Below are positions 7,602 to 16,114 of a stretch of 29,110 nucleotides of DNA, one piece after another (the first letter of the stretch is position 1; the number at the start of each line of letters is the position of its first letter). Source of the DNA: CAYZZU01 sp964483105 (GTDB lineage: Bacteria; CG2-30-53-67); the NCBI GenBank assembly GCA_964483105.1, contig CAYZZU010000029.1, forward strand, positions 1-29,110, in the 5' to 3' direction. The translations under genes were made by a program, and so were the position numbers. The notes beneath the pieces are model-generated. The model saw only the letters and a list, made by a program, of their open reading frames with translations, was not told the origin of the DNA and made no database searches.

Positions 7602-7630
7602 TTGACTTTTCAAAACAAGAAGGGTATTTT
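7602..7630 (+). promoter_or_regulatory. Promoter for the pepA operon
   Basis: TTGACT (7602-7607) and TATTTT (7625-7630) are separated by 17 bp, about 50 bases before pepA. It is back to back with the def promoter, leaving about 30 bp between the two -35 boxes. Confidence 0.55.
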
Positions 7631-7678
7631 TAGAGGAATTTGCACCCAGGCTGATCATTCATTGACAAGGGAGGAAAG

Positions 7679-9169
7679 ATGAAAATCGATTTTTATAAAG
7701 GAGATCCCGTTCAGGCCAAAACGGACCTCCTGATTGTCGGGATGTTTCAGGGACAAAAGAGATTTCAGGGGGTTGCCGCCTCAATCAATGCCGCCCTCAA
7801 GGGGGCATTACAAACAGTCATCCGGGAAGAGAACTTCCAGGGAGAGCAGGAAAAAACATTACTCGTCCGTTCCCTGGGAAAAGTCCCGGCGAAGGCGATC
7901 TGCCTGATCGGACTGGGCGAAAAGCGGGATTTCAACCTCGACCGGCATCGAAGGACCTTCGCCAAGATGGTCCAGACGGCCCGGAACATCCACGCCGGGA
8001 CCGTGCTGGCCCCTCTCTTTGAACCGGGGGAAAAAGGAACGTCGCCGCTGGAACGTTCCCGAAGCGCCGCCGAGGGGATCCTCTTAGGTGCTTACCGTTT
8101 TGAGAAATACAAGAAGGAAGAACAGGACCGATTGAAAAAGGTCTCCCTTTTCGGAGAAACCACACTCCGGCCGGCTGAAATCCTTGCCGGAATCCGTTCC
8201 GGCACTCTCGCCGCCGAAGCCGTAAATTTCACACGGAATCTGGTAAACGAACCCGGGAATGTGATCACACCTGTGACCCTGGCCGCAACGGCCCGAAAGA
8301 TCGCCCGGGGGAAAAAGCTGACCTGCAAAATCTTCACGGAAAAGGAGATGAAACGATTCGGTATGGGGGCCTACCTCGGCGTGGCCCAGGGGAGCGCCAA
8401 TCCCCCCCGTTTCATCCATCTGACTTACCAGCCGCACGGCAACCCGGCCAAAAAAACGGTCGCGATCGTGGGCAAGGGCATCACCTTCGACAGTGGCGGA
8501 CTCTCCCTGAAACCCTCCGAATCGATGCGTACCATGAAGATGGACAAATCCGGCGCCTGCACGGTCCTCGGGGTCATGCAGGCCCTTCCGTCTCTCAACC
8601 CCAAGGTCACGGTGCACGGTATCATCGCCGCAGCCGAAAACATGCCGGGAGGATCCGCGCAACGCCCGGACGATATCGTGCGCGCCATGAACGGAAAAAG
8701 TATCGAGGTCCTAAACACGGATGCCGAGGGACGGCTCACCCTGGCCGATGCCTTGTCGTACGCCGCCCGCCTCAAACCGGACTTCATGATCGATCTGGCG
8801 ACCCTGACGGGCGCCTGCGTGGTGGCCCTGGGGGAGAACACGGCAGGCGTGATGGGAAACAATGAGCGATTTCTGGAAGATTTCCTGAATGTCGCCAAGG
8901 AAACAGGAGAACTGATGTGGCCTCTGCCTTTCGATGAAAATATGAAAGACAAACTCAAAAGCGAGGTGGCGGATTTGAAAAATATCGGTAACCGCTGGGG
9001 GGGAGCCATCACGGCGGGTATGTTCCTCCGGGAGTTTGTGGGAGATATCCCCTGGGTCCATATCGATATCGCCGGACCGGCCTTCACGGAAAAGGCCTGG
9101 GGCTATCAGCCTGCCGGCGCCACGGGAATAGGCGTCCGGACGCTTCTGAACTACCTCTCTTCTCTGTAA
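7679..9169 (+). CDS. pepA: Leucyl aminopeptidase (M17 family)
   Basis: A cytosolic dinuclear-metal aminopeptidase, 496 residues, that releases N-terminal amino acids from peptides. The metal and catalytic residues are all in place: K266 and D271 in GKGITFD, D289 in MKMDKSG, and D348, E350 and R352 in the signature NTDAEGRL. The N-terminal regulatory domain (about 1-165) is present. GGGAGGAAAG precedes the ATG. The folate genes begin eight bases after its stop, so it probably leads a pepA-folB-folK-kinase transcript. E. coli PepA also binds DNA, but nothing here tests that. Confidence 0.95.
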   Translation: MKIDFYKGDPVQAKTDLLIVGMFQGQKRFQGVAASINAALKGALQTVIREENFQGEQEKTLLVRSLGKVPAKAICLIGLGEKRDFNLDRHRRTFAKMVQTARNIHAGTVLAPLFEPGEKGTSPLERSRSAAEGILLGAYRFEKYKKEEQDRLKKVSLFGETTLRPAEILAGIRSGTLAAEAVNFTRNLVNEPGNVITPVTLAATARKIARGKKLTCKIFTEKEMKRFGMGAYLGVAQGSANPPRFIHLTYQPHGNPAKKTVAIVGKGITFDSGGLSLKPSESMRTMKMDKSGACTVLGVMQALPSLNPKVTVHGIIAAAENMPGGSAQRPDDIVRAMNGKSIEVLNTDAEGRLTLADALSYAARLKPDFMIDLATLTGACVVALGENTAGVMGNNERFLEDFLNVAKETGELMWPLPFDENMKDKLKSEVADLKNIGNRWGGAITAGMFLREFVGDIPWVHIDIAGPAFTEKAWGYQPAGATGIGVRTLLNYLSSL

Positions 9170-9177
9170 CCCGGAAC

Positions 9178-9543
9178 ATGCCGACCGACAAGATTATTAT
9201 ACAGGGAATCGAATTCTACGGGTACCATGGAGACCTGCCGCAGGAACGGGAGTTGGGCCAGCGTTTTCTTGTTGACGTGGAGCTGGTAACCGACTGCAGA
9301 CAGGCCGGAATCTCCGACCGGATCGAGGAGACGATTGACTACGCCCGGGTCGTCAAAAGAGTGAATGAGATCGGTTGCAACGAGCAATACCACCTGATCG
9401 AGGCTCTCGCGGAACGGATTGCAGAGGCACTCCTCACGGAGTTTTCTCCGGGAGAAGTCCTGATCCGGGTCACCAAACCCGCAACCCCCGTTCCAACCAG
9501 GCTTCGGGGGGTTTCTGTGGAGATCCGGAGAACAAGGTCATGA
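9178..9543 (+). CDS. folB: Dihydroneopterin aldolase
   Basis: A 121-residue enzyme of tetrahydrofolate synthesis that cleaves 7,8-dihydroneopterin to 6-hydroxymethyl-dihydropterin. The opening IIIQGIEFYGYHGDLPQER is typical, with the substrate-region tyrosine and the HG pair. The Glu in HLIEALAERIAEALL (about residue 74) matches the pterin-anchoring glutamate. Length is normal. Its TGA overlaps the folK ATG as ATGA, so the two are translationally coupled; FolK uses its product. Confidence 0.93.
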   Translation: MPTDKIIIQGIEFYGYHGDLPQERELGQRFLVDVELVTDCRQAGISDRIEETIDYARVVKRVNEIGCNEQYHLIEALAERIAEALLTEFSPGEVLIRVTKPATPVPTRLRGVSVEIRRTRS

Positions 9544-10097
9544 ATCTGGTCTACATCGGTATGGGAAGCAATCTCGGTGATCCGGTCCAAAATCTGAAGA
9601 CGGCGCTTTCGCATCTGCAGGACGTGCACGGGCTGGATCTTCTCCGGATCTCCTCATTCTATCGGAGCGCACCGGTGGGTTATGAAGACCAGGACTGGTT
9701 TGTCAATTCAGTCGCGGAGGGAGAAACCTCCCGCTCCCCCCGGGACCTGCTCCTTGTTCTTCAATCCATCGAAAAGGCAATGGGACGGGACAAACGCTTC
9801 AGATGGGGGCCGAGAAACATTGATCTCGACATCCTCTTCTTTGCGGAAACCGTTCTTGAAGAACAGGATCTGATCCTGCCCCATCCCCGCGCCGATCAGC
9901 GCCGCTTTGTTCTGGAACCCCTGGTCGAACTGGCACCGGACCGGATCCACCCGAAATCAGGGAAAACCTTCCGGACCCTGCTTTCTGAATTGGGGAATTC
10001 CCAGCCGGTATGGAAGATGGAAGGAGTGACAGCGGCTCCGGTTTCAATTCGAGAGAAGAGGGAAGATCATTCGGCGGTATCGAAACAGGAAATGTAA
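9540..10097 (+). CDS. folK: 6-hydroxymethyl-7,8-dihydropterin pyrophosphokinase
   Basis: The enzyme transfers pyrophosphate from ATP to the pterin made by FolB. At 185 residues it is slightly longer than usual (about 160) because of a charged C-terminal tail from about 160. The N-terminal YIGMGSNLGDP and the family signature RWGPRNIDLDIL (88-99) are present, including the two metal-binding aspartates. LPHPRADQRRFVL follows, as expected. The start at 9540 overlaps the folB stop; a longer upstream frame begins inside folB and is not credible. folP is not in the window. Confidence 0.94.
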   Translation: MNLVYIGMGSNLGDPVQNLKTALSHLQDVHGLDLLRISSFYRSAPVGYEDQDWFVNSVAEGETSRSPRDLLLVLQSIEKAMGRDKRFRWGPRNIDLDILFFAETVLEEQDLILPHPRADQRRFVLEPLVELAPDRIHPKSGKTFRTLLSELGNSQPVWKMEGVTAAPVSIREKREDHSAVSKQEM

Positions 10098-10111
10098 GGT
10101 AAGGATCACCC

Positions 10112-10795
10112 ATGGAGCCGAAAAACCGATACATCGCCGTGGAGGGACCGATCGGGGTGGGCAAAAGCAGCCTGGTCCACCTCCTCGTCGAACGCCTGTC
10201 CGCGCTCAAAGTCCTGGAACAGGTACAGGAAAATCCCTTCCTCCCCCGTTTCTACACGGACCGCAGGAAATACGCCTTCCAGACCCAGATGTTCTTTCTG
10301 CTCAGCCGCTACAACCAGCTCCTGCAATTAAACCAGACGGACCTTTTCCACCTCACAACGGTGGCGGATTATATCTTCGCCAAGGATCGTGTCTTCGCGT
10401 ACATGAACCTGAATGACGCGGAGCTGGAACTCTACGAACAGGTCTATTCCATTCTGAAGGAAAGAATCGTGCCGCCCGACCTGGTAATCTACCTTCAGGC
10501 CGAAACCGATGTCCTCCTGAAGAGGATCAGGAAAAGGGGACGACCGTACGAAAGGAACATCCGCCCGGAATATGTGGACGCCCTCAACGAGGCCTACAAT
10601 TATTTCTTTTTCCATTACACAGAAACCCCTCTCCTTGTCATCAAGACTTCAGAAATAGATTTTGTCCACGAAAGCGAAGACTTAAACGACCTCATCCGGC
10701 AGATTTCAAGGATGGAAAAGGGAACCCGCTACTACTCCCCCCTATCCACGCGGGAAAAACAGCGGGTCTCGTCCAGGGAAGGCAATCTCCTCTGA
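10112..10795 (+). CDS. Deoxynucleoside kinase (dGK/dCK family)
   Basis: A 227-residue P-loop kinase that phosphorylates deoxynucleosides in nucleotide salvage. The Walker A loop GPIGVGKSS lies at 12-20. The family block DYIFAKDRVFA (about 89-99) carries the substrate-binding and catalytic acidic and arginine residues. A lid with KRIRKRGRPYERNI lies near 137-150. It closely resembles the bacterial deoxyadenosine/deoxycytidine kinases often found next to folK. Which deoxynucleoside it prefers cannot be read from the sequence. AAGGA precedes the ATG, 14 bases after folK, so it ends the pepA operon. Confidence 0.9.
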   Translation: MEPKNRYIAVEGPIGVGKSSLVHLLVERLSALKVLEQVQENPFLPRFYTDRRKYAFQTQMFFLLSRYNQLLQLNQTDLFHLTTVADYIFAKDRVFAYMNLNDAELELYEQVYSILKERIVPPDLVIYLQAETDVLLKRIRKRGRPYERNIRPEYVDALNEAYNYFFFHYTETPLLVIKTSEIDFVHESEDLNDLIRQISRMEKGTRYYSPLSTREKQRVSSREGNLL

Positions 10796-10875
10796 TCTCT
10801 CCCGACCCATCCATACTGAAACGAATCCATTTGCAAGAATGAACCGGTTGACCGGGGCGGTTCCAACCGTGGATT

Positions 10876-13482
10876 TTACGAAGTCATCAATCTTTTGCAG
10901 GCGCGCTTGGCCTGAATATGACGGGGATTGATCGCAAGCGCCTCCTGAAATGACTGAAGCGCCCTCTGCTTTTTCCCGTAACGCTGATGGACTTCTCCCA
11001 GAAAGGCATGATAGTCGGCATTTCCGGGATTGGATTCCAGAGCCTTTTCCAGCAGGCCTACAGCCCGCCGATAATCTTTTTTCAACCGGGCAACGGCCAA
11101 ACCGGTATAGGCGTTATAATCCGGATCGTCGGGAACCAATTCCAGAACCTTTTCCAGAAGATTCAGTGCCTCACCCGTTCTTCCCGAAAAGAGCAATGCC
11201 CGGGCCTTGTTGAAGTGGTCTTCCGCCTTGAGGATCGGGCCAACCTCGATATGAGGCTTGATGTGTTGTTGATAATCCGACCTTGTGGAACTCTCACCGG
11301 AATATCGTAAAAAATTGTCGTATTCCTTCCTCCTACCGGGATCGGAAAGAATATCGTAGGCTTCCTTCCCGGCCAGGAAGATATTCAGCATCAGATCCAG
11401 GATCTTCCGGTCCGGATAGCGAAAACATCTGTCCGGATGGTATTTCCGTGAAAACAGAAAAAAACGCTTCTTGATCTCCCGGTCGTCCGCATCCGGTTCA
11501 AGCCCCAGGATCCGGTAGAGGTTCTCCCGTTGGACCTCCCCCCATTTCTCTTGCATTTCCCGGAGAACCCGGGCCATCTCCGTCTTCTTATCTCCACCCG
11601 CAATCCCGCAGATTTGAACAAGACCGAGGCTGTAGAACCCGAAGAGTACCTTAAACACCTCCAACTCCTGAAGACCACATCGGGAGGCAATCTCCCGGAT
11701 GGAGTGTTTCCCGTTCACCTCCCCTATGATTTCCATCTCGATCCCGGTCAGTTCCAGTTCCCTGCGTGAAAGGGGAGGAGACTCGACCAGATCCAAGAGT
11801 ACGTCCCGGGATCCGAAAATCTTCAGGATCTCCTCCTCTTCATAATACCGCCAGGTTCCATCGAGAATCATCCGTCCCGGGCTCAGCTTCAGACGGATAA
11901 TATCAAAACCATCCGGATCGATTTCAAAAAAACGGATCCTTCCCTTCCGCCAGCCGAAGAGACTGACCAGAATTTCTTCCACCTGGGTTTTGGTAAGCCA
12001 GATCAGATCATTGGGAGACAGAATGCCGAGTTTTACCAGGGCATTTCCCTGGAGGATCCGCTCCCTCTCTGACAGGTCTTTGACTTTCCGATACTGTTTT
12101 TCGCTGATCTTCCCCTTGCGGAGCAGGATGCTGCCACACCGGTCGCTCTCCATATTGGAGTCGGCGTAGACGATCGCCCCCTCCCGGATATAGACCCGAC
12201 TATCCATGGGAGGAGATACCAGTTGCAAAACCCCGGTTTGGCGCTGCTTGATCAGGTCCAGGAATACCTCGGGCAGAAAGGTATCGGAAACCGGAAGATC
12301 CATCCGCCTGTTTTCCTCCGGAAGCACCCGGCAACGGTACAGATCCCCTTCTCCTCCCCGCCTCCGTTCCTTATCTTTCCCCGCCCGGATAATCCCTTTT
12401 GTGAAGAGACGATTGAGGGTCAGACAGCACTCCACCTGAGAAAGCCCGCTGACAAAGGTAATCTCCTTGGCCGTACTCCTCCCGTCGATCCGGGATAGCA
12501 CAAAGCCTTCCGATGCGGTCAGGTCCTGCGCCTCCTCCAGACGAAAACCCTTGTCGATCTCCAGGACGGCATTGGGGGATCCCAACGCCTTCAACAGCTC
12601 ATCCTGAACGGCTGAAATGGATCGCGCCAGGAATCGTTTCGCCTCCTGATGGTGCGGCTGCACCTTGATGACTCCTTCAAAGAAAGGAATGGCGTCTTCA
12701 AATTTCCCCTTCTGATAGAAGGCCTTCCCCCTGCCGATCAGTCTCTTGGGATCATCTCCTTCCAGAATCTCGTGGGAACTTCTGGTTCCGATTTTGCGGA
12801 GTTTCCGATCCCGATAGAGATGGTACAGGAGATTGCAGGTCTCGAAATCGTTTATCGGGGACTGGTCACAAATATCCTGGATGGTGTTCCTGCCGTTGAT
12901 CAGTTCCAGGAGAGACTCTTCCCCGGCCCCGCCGGCAGAAGCCGCTTTTTTCTCAGACCAGTCCAGGATGATGTCCAGTGTCGGAAAGGCCTCACGAATC
13001 ACCTGCCATTCATCCACCCGGCGTAACCCTTCCATGAGGATAAAATCGACCGTAATGGCGATGGGAATGGTTCTCGCTTTCGGCAGCCTCTCCTGAAAGA
13101 TGAATCCTCCCTCCTGCCACGCAAAAAGATCAAAGAGAATCTGGGTCGCCTGGCGTTCCAGGGCGGCGACGAACTCTTTGGTACTCAAGTGGCCCTGGGC
13201 CAGCAGAATGTCCCCGATCAACTCACCGGATACCTTCTGTAATCTCAACCCCTCTTCAACCGCCTCCGGGGAAAGAACCTCCATGCGGATCAGGATTTCG
13301 CCGATTTTGTCCTTGGGGTTGTTGGAATTCGCCCCCATGATCACTCCGTCCCGGAAAAAAACCACCTTTTTTTCTTCTCCACGCTGGAAAATCAGCGAAC
13401 CGCTTTTCTGGGCCAGACTGATCCACTGCAGGACATCCGGGAGCGACATGATCTTGAGATTCCCCTGAATCTTACCCGACAT
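10876..13482 (-). CDS. Multidomain DUF4388-TPR-DUF4388-J domain-TPR protein
   Basis: An 868-residue cytoplasmic protein with no signal peptide. In order it has a DUF4388 (PATAN-like) domain at about 1-155, a TPR hairpin near 250-290, and a winged-helix-like part near 300-370. A second DUF4388 domain lies at about 395-550. A J domain from about 654 contains the HPD motif (YHPDRC) that stimulates DnaK ATPase. About three TPR units run from 752 to the end. DUF4388 domains are associated with signalling and motility proteins in delta-type bacteria, but their action is poorly known. AGGAGGGG precedes the ATG, which overlaps the ttcA-like gene by 11 bases. A role recruiting DnaK to a signalling or assembly complex is inference. 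Confidence 0.85.
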   Translation of the reverse strand: MSGKIQGNLKIMSLPDVLQWISLAQKSGSLIFQRGEEKKVVFFRDGVIMGANSNNPKDKIGEILIRMEVLSPEAVEEGLRLQKVSGELIGDILLAQGHLSTKEFVAALERQATQILFDLFAWQEGGFIFQERLPKARTIPIAITVDFILMEGLRRVDEWQVIREAFPTLDIILDWSEKKAASAGGAGEESLLELINGRNTIQDICDQSPINDFETCNLLYHLYRDRKLRKIGTRSSHEILEGDDPKRLIGRGKAFYQKGKFEDAIPFFEGVIKVQPHHQEAKRFLARSISAVQDELLKALGSPNAVLEIDKGFRLEEAQDLTASEGFVLSRIDGRSTAKEITFVSGLSQVECCLTLNRLFTKGIIRAGKDKERRRGGEGDLYRCRVLPEENRRMDLPVSDTFLPEVFLDLIKQRQTGVLQLVSPPMDSRVYIREGAIVYADSNMESDRCGSILLRKGKISEKQYRKVKDLSERERILQGNALVKLGILSPNDLIWLTKTQVEEILVSLFGWRKGRIRFFEIDPDGFDIIRLKLSPGRMILDGTWRYYEEEEILKIFGSRDVLLDLVESPPLSRRELELTGIEMEIIGEVNGKHSIREIASRCGLQELEVFKVLFGFYSLGLVQICGIAGGDKKTEMARVLREMQEKWGEVQRENLYRILGLEPDADDREIKKRFFLFSRKYHPDRCFRYPDRKILDLMLNIFLAGKEAYDILSDPGRRKEYDNFLRYSGESSTRSDYQQHIKPHIEVGPILKAEDHFNKARALLFSGRTGEALNLLEKVLELVPDDPDYNAYTGLAVARLKKDYRRAVGLLEKALESNPGNADYHAFLGEVHQRYGKKQRALQSFQEALAINPRHIQAKRACKRLMTS

Positions 13483-14251
13483 GATCCCCTCCTGTTTCTT
13501 TCTTCTTTCCCCCGTATGATCGAAGAAGGTGGGGCATATACTCCATCCGAATGTTCATCAGGGACGCGAACAGGGTTCCTTTCAGCCCCGGATTTTCCGC
13601 CTCCAGACGATTGAGGAGCGTCTTGATCCTTCTTCTCCGGGACCGCGGACCGCCCTCCTCACAGGCCTCTTCCCGCACCGGAAGCGCGTAACCCTTCGCG
13701 TATTCCCTGAGCCATTCCTCCCGGCAATAGGCCAGCGGACGGATCAGCACGAGACTTCCCTCGAAAAGTTCCTGTCTTGGAAGCATGGTACTGATATTCC
13801 CGGCAAAAAACATATTCAGCAGACAGGTTTCGATCAAGTCATCCCGATGGTGTCCGAAGGCAACTTTGCGGCATCCAAGTTCCCGGGCCGCATCAAATAT
13901 CAGTTTTCTCCGGATCCGGGAACAGTGGAAACAACAACTCTCCGGCAGGGTCTCCGACCCGCAGATCTTCTCTCCGATCCGGGTTTCCACGATTTTGAAA
14001 GGGAATCCCTCCCGTTGGAAATAGTCCCGAAGCACGCCGACCTTACTGCGGCAGGAGCCAAGATCCACGTGAACCGGGATGAGGGAATAGTTTACAGGCG
14101 CCCGGTGAAGGTGACTCCTCAGCAGATGGAGGAGACTCAGACTGTCCTTCCCTCCGGATACGGCCACCAGGATCCTGTCTCCGTCATCGATCATCCGGTA
14201 ATCCAGGAGAGCCGCCCCCATTTTCCGGCGAATTTTTTTTCTGAAACTCAT
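13472..14251 (-). CDS. ttcA: TtcA-family tRNA 2-thiocytidine synthetase
   Basis: A 259-residue PP-loop ATPase. SGGKDS (32-37) is the ATP pyrophosphatase loop, C107 and C110 in CFHC form the iron-sulfur CxxC, and C197 is a plausible third ligand. FGHHRDDLIET (133-141) is the usual family block. TtcA adds sulfur to C32 of certain tRNAs. The assignment to the TtcA branch is firm, but the substrate of this member is less certain, because the C-terminal region (ACEEGGPRSRRRRIKTLL) departs from the classic form. It has no clear ribosome site and starts three bases after the lipoprotein gene's stop, so it is likely coupled to it. Confidence 0.85.
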   Translation of the reverse strand: MSFRKKIRRKMGAALLDYRMIDDGDRILVAVSGGKDSLSLLHLLRSHLHRAPVNYSLIPVHVDLGSCRSKVGVLRDYFQREGFPFKIVETRIGEKICGSETLPESCCFHCSRIRRKLIFDAARELGCRKVAFGHHRDDLIETCLLNMFFAGNISTMLPRQELFEGSLVLIRPLAYCREEWLREYAKGYALPVREEACEEGGPRSRRRRIKTLLNRLEAENPGLKGTLFASLMNIRMEYMPHLLRSYGGKKKETGGDHVG

Positions 14252-14254
14252 GGT

Positions 14255-15472
14255 TTATTTCAGGGGAAAATTCACATGTTTCACCCGGGGATCCGGTACC
14301 ACCCGAAGGGTCTTGAGGTTCAGAGCCTCCAGGGAGGCCTCTTCCCTGCTGTCGTACGGTCCGAGACAAATCTGGTAGCAGGTTCTGCCATGATAAGATT
14401 TTGGAAGGATAAAAAACTTCTGTGGTTCCGGAAGTCTTTCATAGATATGTTCCAGGGAATCAGGCTCACAATCCAATTCCACTTCAATAAGGTAGGATTC
14501 AGGCGGAAACTGAACGTAAAGTGTTTTCCAAAGCTCGGCCGCTTTCTCAAACTCGCCCAACTGGAAATGCAGCAGGGCATCCTTCCCCACATCCGCATGG
14601 GTACCATGTACCGCTGCGGAACGAAGAAGCGCCGCCTTCCCGGCGACCGCATCGACGGAAACCGGCTGGATGGACGCGGGCCCTTCCATCTTTCCAATCT
14701 CTTCCTCCACAATCAGGAGATTTTTCTGAATCGCCTCCAGGAGGCCCTGATCGGAAATCGGAAGAGAAAGCGCCCGTTGATAATAGCCCCTCTCCTTCTT
14801 CCGGTATTTCAATTGCTCCAGAAGGAGTTTTTTTTTGCTCCTTTCCAGACCGCTCCCCACCAGATACGGGCTGGGGGGGTCCACTTTTTTGGAACCGATC
14901 GCCATCCCGGCCCGTTTGAGAAGCCTCGCCTTCCGGTCGGGATCCCGGGTGCTCCGCGCGGCCCGATCGTAATACTCGGAAGCCTCTTCATAAAAGGCAC
15001 CCAGATAATAGATCTGAGCGATATTTTCAAAGGCCAGAGATTTGTCAATCATACGGTTGTACGGCCGGATTCCCTCCTTTTCATCCGGACCACGGGGGAT
15101 CAGGTAAACCGGAAGCGTTCTTCCATCCACGATTCCCCGCTTTCGGCTCATGGCTAAGATTCTGAACCAGAGGCGGATCGCGTCATTGACTTTTCCTCTG
15201 TCCCGATACATCTCTGCCAGGGTGAGCTGGTATGACAGGTTTTCCGGATGTTTTCCCGCAAGGCGCTCCATCAACTCAATGGAGAGCTCCGGATTTTTTG
15301 CATAGATGGCCGTGATGGACTCGTAGGAGGGATAATAGAAATATTTCAACGGGAAAGAGGAGCGGGCCGATAAACCGACCCCCCGAAGTGATCGTCCGAC
15401 GCCGGAGCATCCCCCAAAGAACAGGAGACAGAAAAAAAGGATCGAGAAAAAAAAGAGCGAGAATCTGTTCAT
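14255..15472 (-). CDS. TPR lipoprotein with SPOR-like C-terminus
   Basis: A 405-residue predicted lipoprotein. A very hydrophobic signal (FSLFFFSILFFCLLFF) ends in the lipobox FGGC with the modified Cys at 22. The middle holds TPR-like helical repeats (for example YQLTLAEMYRDRGKVNDAI and AQIYYLGAFYEEASEYYDRA). The last ~75 residues (CYQICLGPYDSREEASLEAL…) resemble a SPOR or related peptidoglycan-binding fold, though weakly. I chose ATG 15472, preceded by GGAAAG, over a TTG at 15496 that would put eight charged residues before the signal. It heads a three-gene run with ttcA and the DUF4388 protein. The function is unknown; a cell-envelope scaffold is plausible. Confidence 0.75.
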   Translation of the reverse strand: MNRFSLFFFSILFFCLLFFGGCSGVGRSLRGVGLSARSSFPLKYFYYPSYESITAIYAKNPELSIELMERLAGKHPENLSYQLTLAEMYRDRGKVNDAIRLWFRILAMSRKRGIVDGRTLPVYLIPRGPDEKEGIRPYNRMIDKSLAFENIAQIYYLGAFYEEASEYYDRAARSTRDPDRKARLLKRAGMAIGSKKVDPPSPYLVGSGLERSKKKLLLEQLKYRKKERGYYQRALSLPISDQGLLEAIQKNLLIVEEEIGKMEGPASIQPVSVDAVAGKAALLRSAAVHGTHADVGKDALLHFQLGEFEKAAELWKTLYVQFPPESYLIEVELDCEPDSLEHIYERLPEPQKFFILPKSYHGRTCYQICLGPYDSREEASLEALNLKTLRVVPDPRVKHVNFPLK

Positions 15473-15553
15473 GAAATCTTTCCGTACCGGAATCAAGGTA
15501 ATAAAGAATAACGCACGGCCATGCTTTTCACAGAACCGCCGAAAACCTCAGAT

Positions 15554-15582
15554 AAAATATAATAAACACGGTTCGGTTTCAA
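15554..15582 (-). promoter_or_regulatory. Possible promoter for the lipoprotein-ttcA-DUF4388 operon
   Basis: On the minus strand TTGAAA (15577-15582) and TATTTT (15554-15559) are 17 bp apart, about 80 bases before the chosen ATG. The surrounding A/T-rich DNA offers other -10 boxes. Confidence 0.45.
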
Positions 15583-15664
15583 GCAGAAAGGAGAATCCGA
15601 ATCCAGTCATAGAGATGTTCGGAATTCAGTTGCGGCATCCCGGGTTTCCGGATATATTTTCTGC

Positions 15665-15829
15665 ATGAATGGAAACAGAAACCAGATCCGTAAAAAGTAC
15701 TCCTGCGCGGACTGTGATTTCTGTCAGTGGTGCAGCAACAACCGGTGCAATCTCTGCCGGGGGTTGGGCCCGAAGAAAAAAAAGAAGAAAAAGAAAAAAA
15801 ACGAACGGCCTCTCTTTCGCGCCTATTAG
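15665..15829 (+). CDS. Small cysteine-rich protein with a poly-lysine tract
   Basis: A 54-residue reading frame from ATG 15665 to TAG 15827-15829. It has six cysteines in tight spacing, C14-x2-C17-x2-C20-x2-C23-x4-C28-x2-C31 (CADCDFCQWCSNNRCNLC). Nine consecutive lysines follow at 37-45, then NERPLFRAY. The Cys pattern suggests a zinc or iron-sulfur knot and the basic tail suggests nucleic acid or membrane binding; both are inference. I have a vague memory of similar CxFCQWC small proteins in delta-type bacteria but cannot confirm it. The ribosome site is weak (GGA about 13 bases upstream). The antisense frame across this region shows no such order. It converges on the clpB operon. Confidence 0.65.
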   Translation: MNGNRNQIRKKYSCADCDFCQWCSNNRCNLCRGLGPKKKKKKKKKNERPLFRAY

Positions 15830-15844
15830 CCGATCCCCATACAT

Positions 15845-16078
15845 TCAGAGATCGGGAAAGGACCCGTGGCGCGCCCCCCGTTCCACATTCCGCACGGAAA
15901 GACCAAAACCCAACACAAGGAGTCCGATCAGGATAAAAAAGGAGGCCACCATAACACGAAGGAGCGCCGGGAACAGGACAATCAGAAGTCCGAGCAGGAT
16001 CAGAAGCGCCCCCTGAAGAATAAAGAATGAAGAAAACCCGTTTCCCACCGACCGATTCATGGAATAGAAAAATCTCAT
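15845..16078 (-). CDS. Small membrane protein, DUF3096-like
   Basis: A 77-residue protein from ATG 16078, which is preceded by GGCGGTGATGAG. A GTG at 16114 would add 12 residues. Two hydrophobic helices joined by a short turn (about 17-55, FILQGALLILLGLLIVLFPA and VASFFILIGLLVLGFG) resemble the DUF3096 group of tiny membrane proteins with glycine-rich hairpins. It follows clpB by about 36 bases and is probably the last gene of the heat-shock operon. Its role is unknown. Confidence 0.65.
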   Translation of the reverse strand: MRFFYSMNRSVGNGFSSFFILQGALLILLGLLIVLFPALLRVMVASFFILIGLLVLGFGLSVRNVERGARHGSFPDL

Positions 16079-16114
16079 CTCATCACCGCCTTTCCGATCC
16101 AAGAAGAGGGGCAC

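Noticed and set aside
7605..7621. Third copy of the inverted-repeat core (ACTTTTCAAAAC)
   Set aside because: Only about a dozen bases match and they fall in the spacer of a good pepA promoter, so chance is likely.
10841..10863. Hairpin GAACCG…CGGTTC between the convergent kinase and DUF4388 genes
   Set aside because: Only six base pairs with an 11-base loop and no T-run on either strand; not enough for a terminator call.
13529..15157. A 542-codon open frame on the plus strand
   Set aside because: It lies wholly antisense to ttcA and the TPR lipoprotein, shows no family motif and has the biased composition of a shadow frame.
15615..15668. A 17-codon frame ending ATGA at the start of the small Cys-rich gene
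   Set aside because: The overlap could couple translation, but the frame has no ribosome site at useful spacing and no distinctive content.
15626..15844. A 72-codon minus-strand frame opposite the small Cys-rich protein
   Set aside because: Its hydrophobic run is simply the complement of the poly-lysine tract; the plus-strand frame has the ordered cysteines.
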